This document shows, piece by piece, positions 59,169 to 64,000 of a stretch of DNA of 64,000 nt. A program made the position numbers and the translations under genes. The DNA comes from Actinomadura macra NBRC 14102 (GTDB lineage: Bacteria > Actinomycetota > Actinomycetes > Streptosporangiales > Streptosporangiaceae), in assembly GCF_001552215.1 (NCBI RefSeq), contig NZ_BCQT01000031.1, positions 1-64,000 on the forward strand, given 5' to 3'. Each line of letters opens with the position of its first letter. Position 1 is the first letter of the stretch. Under the pieces are notes generated by a model, which saw only the letters and a list, made by a program, of their open reading frames with translations, searched no databases and had not been told where the DNA came from.

Positions 59169-60029
59169 TCAGCGTCCGGCGTGCCTGGTGCCGCGCGGCA
59201 CCTCGCAGCCGGCCCGGTTCAGGTCGAGCACGGTGCCGGGGGCGATGCACGTGGCCAGGTTGTAGGTCTGCTGCGCATACCCGATGTTGGCGCGCACCGT
59301 GACCTTGCCGGCCTCGTCAACCTCACACGGGTTGTTGAGGGTGCAGCGGCCGCCGCTCTCGTTGATGGTGTTGTTGGCGCCGACGACCTTGCCGGTCCCC
59401 GCGTCGATGACCGGCGAGCCGGAGGTGCCGCCGATCACGTTGCAGGAGGACGTGTACCGAAGCGAGTCCTTCCACGTCCAGTCGGCCTCGCGGACGCGGT
59501 AGGCGAATCCGTCCAGCTTGCAGGAGTAGATCCGCTTCCAGTAACCGGAGACCACACGCAGGTCCGCACCCGTCGTCGGGTGGTCGGTCTGCATCACCAG
59601 CGCCGGGGTGTTGTAGCTCGACTTGATGGCGGCGTAGGTGGTGTTCAGCTTGTACAGCGCCGCGTCCGTGTCGGTCATGGTCGCGTACAGCACCGACGTC
59701 GCGCGCAGGGTGGCGAGGGTGCGCTGGCCGGTGGAGTCGAGAAGGCTGAACGTGCGGCTGGACGACCGGTTCGTGATCACCACTCCCGCACCGGGCTCGC
59801 CGCCCTCGTAGCAGTGGCCGTTGGTGAGCACCATCGCCGGGTCGGTGTCGGCGGCGGTGGGGGTGCGCACCAGGGAGCCGGAGCAGTTGTTGAGCGCGAC
59901 GATGCTGGTGAAGTCGATGGCGGCCTTGGGCGGCGCCGGGACGGGCGGCGCCGCCGACGCGGCGGTGGCGGTCACCGTCGACGCGCCGATCACCGCGGCC
60001 GCGATCACGCCGAGGAGGCGTCTGGACAT
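59169..60029 (-). CDS. Secreted trypsin-like serine protease
   Basis: 286 residues with a signal peptide (LLGVIAAAVIGASTVTATAA, cleavage near ASA-APP). Catalytic residues are His in LTNGHCYEGG, an Asp in DTDAALYKLN and Ser in VIGGTSGSPVIDAG. CSGSLVRTP and the Cys pair NNPCEVDEAG/LATCIAPG suggest disulfides. It is a chymotrypsin-fold extracellular peptidase. ATG 60029 is preceded by GAGAGGACC. It is monocistronic with its own terminator. Confidence 0.88.
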   Translation of the reverse strand: MSRRLLGVIAAAVIGASTVTATAASAAPPVPAPPKAAIDFTSIVALNNCSGSLVRTPTAADTDPAMVLTNGHCYEGGEPGAGVVITNRSSSRTFSLLDSTGQRTLATLRATSVLYATMTDTDAALYKLNTTYAAIKSSYNTPALVMQTDHPTTGADLRVVSGYWKRIYSCKLDGFAYRVREADWTWKDSLRYTSSCNVIGGTSGSPVIDAGTGKVVGANNTINESGGRCTLNNPCEVDEAGKVTVRANIGYAQQTYNLATCIAPGTVLDLNRAGCEVPRGTRHAGR

Positions 60030-60436
60030 GGCGGGGGGTCCTCTCGATGGGGGTGAACGAGCGGGCAGGCCGACGTGGAGGGGCGCCGGTGCCGGATCAC
60101 GGTGCCGGCATGGTCCACATCGGCGCGATGGTAACCGCGAACCCGGCGACCGAGAAGACGTACTCAGACCGACCTGCGAAGATTCACCAGATCTGGCACG
60201 CATTGCCTACCCCACCCCATGCCCCCTGGGCGGGTGGCGACCTCCGGATGATCTGCGGGGACGGCAAGGACGCCAGACGGGCTACCGACCAAGGTGTCCG
60301 GGAACGGGACATTCGCGCGGGAGTCCGAACATCTCATGTTCGCCTCTGGGTGCTGGACGTGGCAGGCGCGAGTTCGTGCACCGCCCACAACAGCCTGACC
60401 TTCGCCGCACCCGGACGGAAGCGTCTGGAAACAGGC
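60030..60436. other. Gene-poor stretch upstream of the protease
   Basis: 407 bp. A plus-strand frame 60047-60481 and a minus-strand frame 60164-60388 are open, but neither has a ribosome site, sensible composition or a recognisable domain. The protease promoter must lie at the left end. GC falls towards the right, where the accessory stretch begins. Confidence 0.5.
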
Positions 60437-61042
60437 CTACTTCTTCGGCAGCGCGTCCGGGTGACGAAAACAGGGAGATGAGACGTCCAGGCCGACCCGC
60501 TGCTCGTTCCCTTCACCGGCGATGGGAGCCTCAAGGACTGCGCCATAGCCCTTCTCCGGGGCCATGACTCGCAGTTGCCAGGTGCCGCCAGGAGGCTGAG
60601 CGAATGAGGTGATCTGCCAGCCCGCTCGGCGAAGGCGATCACTAAGCCGAACCAATGCCGCGGTGGCCTCCGCTTTGCTTTGCACGCTCACCCAGGTGTT
60701 CACGGTCATCATGAAAGGGCTGTAGTCGACGTACCAAGGCTTCAGGTAAGGATTGACACTTGGAGGCTCAGTTCTTCTCACCTCTCTGCGGTCCGCTCCA
60801 TTGCCGCAAGGCAGCGGATTCACCCCACCCGTCCTACTTTCTGAGATTTTTTCAAGACCGAGGCCCTTTTTGATCTGACCAGCGAGACCATCGACCTTGT
60901 CGGCGATCCCCTGGGGATGCGCTACTGGCAGATTGTCATTGTTCCGCACCTGCTGCACGCCATGCCCTCCCTGTTTTCCCGTCCCACATCCAGTCAGGAG
61001 TCCGGCCAACAGTGCTGCCGTGACCACGGCGCGGCGTTGCAC
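60437..61042 (-). CDS. Hypothetical lipoprotein
   Basis: 201 residues from GTG 61042, which has AAAGGAGG 9 bases upstream; a longer frame to 61063 would place the ribosome site inside the coding region. Lipobox LLTGC at residue about 19 (AVVTAALLAGLLTGCGTGKQ). The mature part has a charged linker and then VNPYLKPWYVDYSPFMMTVN, VRLSDRLRRAGWQITSF and DVSSPCFRHPDALPKK, of no recognised family. It follows the DUF1023 gene by 32 bp on the same strand, so the pair is likely an operon. Confidence 0.75.
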   Translation of the reverse strand: MQRRAVVTAALLAGLLTGCGTGKQGGHGVQQVRNNDNLPVAHPQGIADKVDGLAGQIKKGLGLEKISESRTGGVNPLPCGNGADRREVRRTEPPSVNPYLKPWYVDYSPFMMTVNTWVSVQSKAEATAALVRLSDRLRRAGWQITSFAQPPGGTWQLRVMAPEKGYGAVLEAPIAGEGNEQRVGLDVSSPCFRHPDALPKK

Positions 61043-61074
61043 GATACCTGTCCTCCTTTTCACACATTGACCTG

Positions 61075-62904
61075 CTAGAAGCGGATCTGAGGATCGTTGC
61101 CAAAGTCCTGGTCGAGTGGCGTCCCAGCCATTACCTTGGCCTGGTTGAGCAAGCTCAGGGTGGGGCCGTTGACGGGATCTGTAGTCCAGTAGTCGCTGTG
61201 GCCGTGGGTGTCGGTCACGAGCCGCTGGGCGCCGAAGCTCTTATCGGATGGTACGACGGGGTAGGTACCGAAGGTACCTCTCGCGCGACCGCCAAGTGAA
61301 CTCCTGCCGAGATCACCCACCGGATCCCCGGCAGCAAGTTCCGACCAGACGTGGCCGGGGTCCATGCGCAGACTCTTCGCGTTGGGGACTCTCATTCCAG
61401 GGCTACCGGCAACAACGATGTCGTCCACATTGAGCCCGTTGCCGACGCGTGCTCCCTCGCCGATGACCGTGCTGCCATAGCTGTGCCCGACCAGAGTCAG
61501 ATGACGATGCGCCTCCCCTTGTGCAGCACGAACTCCATTGATGAACTGGTCGAGGACGGGTCCGCCCCTTTCGGCATACTTCGCGCTCGCGGCGTCGGTG
61601 AAGGAATCTGGAGCGTCGTACCCTAGCCACGCAATCGTCGACACCGGCTGACCTCGGGAAAATCGCTGCGTTGTATTCCACAGATTCTTGATCCGGTCGA
61701 CGTCCCCACCGGTGACCGTATCCAATTTCGTCATGGTGCCTGGTACATAGACTCCCGTGTGCGCGGCCTGGTCCGGGTTACCGAGTGCGATGATGATCCG
61801 CCCGTCAGGTCCCGGCAACGAATTGCTGACAAACTTTTGTACGCCCGGAGGAATCCTTTCTCCACCCGGGACCTTCCGGAAGGGATCGGTTTTTGAATCG
61901 TAACCGTCCCATGGTCCGGCGGTAGTGGAGTCAAGCCCGAGCAGGAAGATCTCGGGGCCTCGCTTGGCCTCAGCCACGTCGTCCAGTGCCTGTATTCTCT
62001 CGCGAAGCTTCAGCAGACGAGCCAGGTCACGCTGCTCATAAGGGGTGACCTTTGCGACGAGGAGTGCCCTGGCTTCCAGCTCATCGATGCGTCTGGTCAA
62101 TGTGAGGCGGTTGGCCCTGTCACGATCGGGAGCCGGGAGTCCATCGAGCCAGCCGATCACTTGGGGAAACGCCTGAATATAGAGATCGTGCTGTTGTTTG
62201 GTCAAACCTTTCCACCAGCCGGCAGTCGCGCGCGGATCCCCTTGAGGAGGGACCGTGAACAGATCCACACCGGCCTTCTTGAGCTGGGCCCCCAGTTTCG
62301 GGTCGGTATGCTCAAGCTGCGCGGCAAGAATGGCGAGTCTGGCGCGCTGGAGCGCCGCACCGGCCAGCATGTCGATGTCAAGCCCAACCTGGTCGGACTT
62401 GAGGAGGTCATCCCGGCGACGGCGCAGATCGGGCTGCTGCGATACCAGCCACTGCCCCGAAGAATCCAAGTCTCGAGCGGGGGCGCGGTCTGCCCCCACC
62501 TCAGCGAGGATCCGGTCCAGGCGGCCGGCGGCTTCCCGCCAAGAGCGTCCGGCCCGTCCGAACTCGGCGTGCAACTGGTCGAGGAGGCCCGTATCACCTC
62601 CGGCCACGCCTTTGCGCGCAATGGCATTGCCCACCGGCGGTGATCCTAAATGCGGCGCCGCCACACGTGGAGGGCCCGTCGGATCTTTTCCGGCAAGCCA
62701 CATCACCTGATCGAACGCGCGGGAGAAGGCTTGGCGCGCGGCCCGATCACGGTCTACCATCGCCCGTTCCAGCCCAACCCCATACGGCCCGATTAACGCA
62801 CCATCACCGAGAATCCGAAATCCTCTATCGAGAGCCCGCCCATACGCGTCAGCGAGCATGACGATCCCGTGGAGCGCGGACTCGTACTCTGCGCGTGTCG
62901 GCAC
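61075..62904 (-). CDS. DUF1023-family alpha/beta hydrolase with N-terminal WXG-like helices
   Basis: 609 residues. GTG 62904 is chosen since AAGGAG lies 6 bases upstream. The N-terminal about 240 residues are helical (FSRAFDQVMWLAGKDPTGPP), similar to ESX/WXG-type secretion partners. Residues about 330-600 are the DUF1023 hydrolase with the nucleophile elbow LTLVGHSYGSTVIG, DDIVVAGSPGM and a late DTHGHSDYW His. Substrate unknown. Paralogous pairs with a small lipoprotein are common in these actinomycetes. Base composition is less GC-rich than the rest of the window. Confidence 0.85.
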   Translation of the reverse strand: MPTRAEYESALHGIVMLADAYGRALDRGFRILGDGALIGPYGVGLERAMVDRDRAARQAFSRAFDQVMWLAGKDPTGPPRVAAPHLGSPPVGNAIARKGVAGGDTGLLDQLHAEFGRAGRSWREAAGRLDRILAEVGADRAPARDLDSSGQWLVSQQPDLRRRRDDLLKSDQVGLDIDMLAGAALQRARLAILAAQLEHTDPKLGAQLKKAGVDLFTVPPQGDPRATAGWWKGLTKQQHDLYIQAFPQVIGWLDGLPAPDRDRANRLTLTRRIDELEARALLVAKVTPYEQRDLARLLKLRERIQALDDVAEAKRGPEIFLLGLDSTTAGPWDGYDSKTDPFRKVPGGERIPPGVQKFVSNSLPGPDGRIIIALGNPDQAAHTGVYVPGTMTKLDTVTGGDVDRIKNLWNTTQRFSRGQPVSTIAWLGYDAPDSFTDAASAKYAERGGPVLDQFINGVRAAQGEAHRHLTLVGHSYGSTVIGEGARVGNGLNVDDIVVAGSPGMRVPNAKSLRMDPGHVWSELAAGDPVGDLGRSSLGGRARGTFGTYPVVPSDKSFGAQRLVTDTHGHSDYWTTDPVNGPTLSLLNQAKVMAGTPLDQDFGNDPQIRF

Positions 62905-62922
62905 GCCGTCTCCTTCGCGCAC

Positions 62923-62939
62923 TCACGAAACGATCGTGA
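62923..62939. promoter_or_regulatory. Palindrome upstream of the DUF1023 gene
   Basis: TCACGA-N5-TCGTGA, a perfect 17-bp dyad, 19-35 bp before the GTG 62904 start. It could be an operator or part of the promoter. The remaining sequence to 63127 shows no gene. Confidence 0.45.
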
Positions 62940-63127
62940 CTCGATTAAACCGGGAAGAAGCAAGCCATACCCTGAGAACATCAACTCAGATCCCGCAGAG
63001 GGACTCCGACGCCTCGCGAACCCACGGTTGAGCAGCCGATGGCGACCCGGGCCGATGCCGCTGACCGGGCGACCTCAACCCACTCGCTGGGCTCCGGGGC
63101 TTCGCGGAGGTTGGATCAGGGACGATC

Positions 63128-63436
63128 ATGGTGGACCTCCTGTCCTCTTATTCCAACCGCCAAGACCTTCTGCAAGACTTGCAGCACGCCGCCCGCAACC
63201 TGCGCGCCAGCCTAGAAGACACAGCCGAAGCCACGACCAGCGTGCGGTCACAGCGCACACCCGCCCCAGCGTGGCGGCTCGCCGACCGCCTGACGGAGGC
63301 CGATATCGCCAATCTCATCAGTAGCTTTCTTGGCGGCACCACTGCGCGGGAACTCGCGGCGCAGTACGGCATCAGCCTCACCAGCGTGAAGGCGATCTTG
63401 CGAGCGCACAACGCAAGACGTCCAAAGCGAGCTTAG
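63128..63436 (+). CDS. Small protein with recombinase-type (Hin/resolvase) HTH
   Basis: 102 residues. Residues 1-35 are helical (VDLLSSYSNRQDLLQDLQHA), and 55-95 form an HTH of resolvase C-terminal type: RLTEADIANLISSFLGG and TTARELAAQYGISLTSVKAI. There is no recombinase catalytic domain, so it is a DNA-binding protein rather than an enzyme. ATG 63128 lacks a clear ribosome site. It begins the accessory stretch to the right end. Confidence 0.75.
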   Translation: MVDLLSSYSNRQDLLQDLQHAARNLRASLEDTAEATTSVRSQRTPAPAWRLADRLTEADIANLISSFLGGTTARELAAQYGISLTSVKAILRAHNARRPKRA

Positions 63437-63544
63437 GTACACCTCCTGGGCGCCTACCCATCCGTCCTGGGAGACGCGCCGTCTGCTGGCCATGGCGAAC
63501 GAGTGGCGGAAGCGCGCGCAGGCCGAAGACGACTCAGATAGCCG

Positions 63545-63583
63545 GAAGCCCGGCGCTGCCGGGTAGCGACGGAGCCGGGCTTC
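63545..63583 (+). terminator. Hairpin downstream of the HTH gene
   Basis: GAAGCCCGGC (63545-63554) and GCCGGGCTTC (63574-63583) form a perfect 10-bp stem around 19 bases. It lies about 110 bp after the HTH stop, with a short open frame (ATG 63492 to TAG 63567) between. Terminator-like. Confidence 0.55.
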
Positions 63584-63652
63584 AGGAGGACGTGGGATGT
63601 GCCAACCAACTCGTGATCCAGTTCACAGCTGTGCGAGCGCGAGACAGAGCGT

Positions 63653-63708
63653 GGAAGCTAGTTCAAAATGCGCTGTCGGCGTGCGCCCCCTCCTGCTAGC
63701 TTCCGTGG
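63653..63708 (+). promoter_or_regulatory. Inverted repeat and leaderless promoter of the last gene
   Basis: GGAAGCTAG (63653-63661) and CTAGCTTCC (63696-63704) are perfect 9-bp arms 34 bp apart. TAGCTT (63697-63702) fits a TANNNT -10 box 6-7 bases before GTG 63709, suggesting a leaderless transcript. The repeat may be a binding site that covers it. Confidence 0.5.
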
Positions 63709-64000
63709 GTGGTTTACCCAGGTAGTGAGTCAGTTCGGCCCGGTACGGCGCTTGCTCTGCTGACCGTCCCCCTCATCTTCACGCAAGACGACCTACTGAC
63801 GACTCGCGACTTCATCAGATGCGCTGAGGAGCGTGGCTTCAGGCTGTCTCCCGAAGATCTTCGCCAGCTACACAGTCATCGATTGCTGCTCCCGCTCTAT
63901 CGAGTGACTGACACCGTGGCGGAGGGGCGGCGCATCGGCATTGGTGCCGTGGGGGGGATGAACGTTCGCGGCTGGACCTTCGATGCTGCAGTCGAGGGAC
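63709..64000 (+). CDS. Unknown protein, N-terminal part (runs off the window)
   Basis: 97 residues visible from GTG 63709, no stop before the end. It reads LLTTRDFIRCAEERGFRLSP then EDLRQLHSHRLLLPLYRVTD and RIGIGAVGGMNVRGWTFDAA. The first part resembles a helical, HTH-like segment seen in actinomycete hypothetical proteins. No function can be stated. The start is chosen by the -10 box geometry. Confidence 0.6.
   Translation, partial: MVYPGSESVRPGTALALLTVPLIFTQDDLLTTRDFIRCAEERGFRLSPEDLRQLHSHRLLLPLYRVTDTVAEGRRIGIGAVGGMNVRGWTFDAAVEG

Noticed and set aside
60047-60481. Plus-strand frame of 144 codons between the protease and the lipoprotein gene
   Set aside because: No ribosome site or domain, it overlaps the 3' end of the lipoprotein gene, and its composition changes midway.
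63492-63569. Short frame (ATG 63492, about 25 codons) after the HTH gene
   Set aside because: Too short, no ribosome site, and its end runs into the hairpin at 63545-63583. It may be a piece of a decayed gene but I cannot show it.
1-64000. tRNA genes, rRNA, CRISPR arrays, insertion sequences, prophage genes, restriction systems or classical toxin-antitoxin pairs
   Set aside because: Reading both strands I found no tRNA T-loop pattern in context, no regular repeat-spacer array, no transposase or integrase motif and no structural phage gene. A tRNA scan and an IS search would settle this.

Overview
The window is chromosomal DNA of a high-GC actinomycete. Codon third positions are mostly G or C, GTG starts and 4-base stop/start overlaps are common, and the gene content (LLM-type F420 flavin oxidoreductase, MpaB-type oxygenase, DUF5685, DUF1023 hydrolase with a lipoprotein, CsoR) fits Streptosporangiales, probably the Thermomonosporaceae/Actinomadura group. 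The genus is inference. I see no rRNA, tRNA, CRISPR array, insertion sequence or phage genes.

Region 1 (1-24.9 kb) is mainly housekeeping. It holds an OmpR-type two-component pair, a GT-C-like membrane protein, a baeRF-family protein, a DesK/NarL two-component pair with an LLM oxidoreductase, a copper block (CopC, then a CopD/CtaG fusion) beside a DUF5685 protein with a cysteine-dense tail, and an XRE-TPR regulator. Next come a PucR C-terminal fragment, an NCS2 purine permease followed by a decayed piece of a second permease, glycerate kinase, alanine dehydrogenase, a histidine phosphatase, CsoR with a likely operator, an MpaB oxygenase, CutA, gamma-glutamyltransferase, and an APC permease with a long Gly/Ser/Tyr/Phe-rich tail.

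Region 2 (25.0-30.0 kb) is the most intriguing part. A tight operon encodes a Nudix/winged-helix regulator, a J-domain-pseudokinase fusion, a vWA protein, a PurA paralogue with a rewritten aspartate loop, and a short BKACE-family enzyme. It is preceded by three palindromic 11-mers spaced exactly 16 bp apart. I propose it as an uncharacterised nucleotide-linked module.

Region 3 (30.0-33.0 kb) holds small genes: a zinc metallopeptidase lipoprotein, a STAS protein with Glu at the usual phospho-serine site, a thiamine-binding protein that appears to start at GTA, and a leaderless crotonase.

Region 4 (33.0-59.0 kb) is a large catabolic block. One operon carries two M20 peptidase-like proteins (one canonical, one with lost active-site residues), a Baeyer-Villiger-type monooxygenase and a CMD protein. 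Another carries PadR, urocanase, a class III CoA-transferase and an SGNH hydrolase. A third carries an aldehyde dehydrogenase and a TPP enzyme under a CdaR/PucR-type regulator. Facing these are a PotABCD-like ABC importer and acyl-CoA genes (PaaG-like crotonase, ADP-forming CoA ligase, acyl-CoA dehydrogenase, dienoyl-CoA-reductase-like SDR), and then CMD, metallo-hydrolase and dimeric-barrel genes. A 39-bp element shared by two of these promoters, and repeated GCACAGG half-sites, suggest one regulon.

Region 5 (59.1-64 kb) holds a secreted trypsin-like protease with its terminator, then a lower-GC accessory stretch: a lipoprotein/DUF1023 hydrolase pair, a recombinase-type HTH protein, and the start of an unknown leaderless gene that runs off the end.
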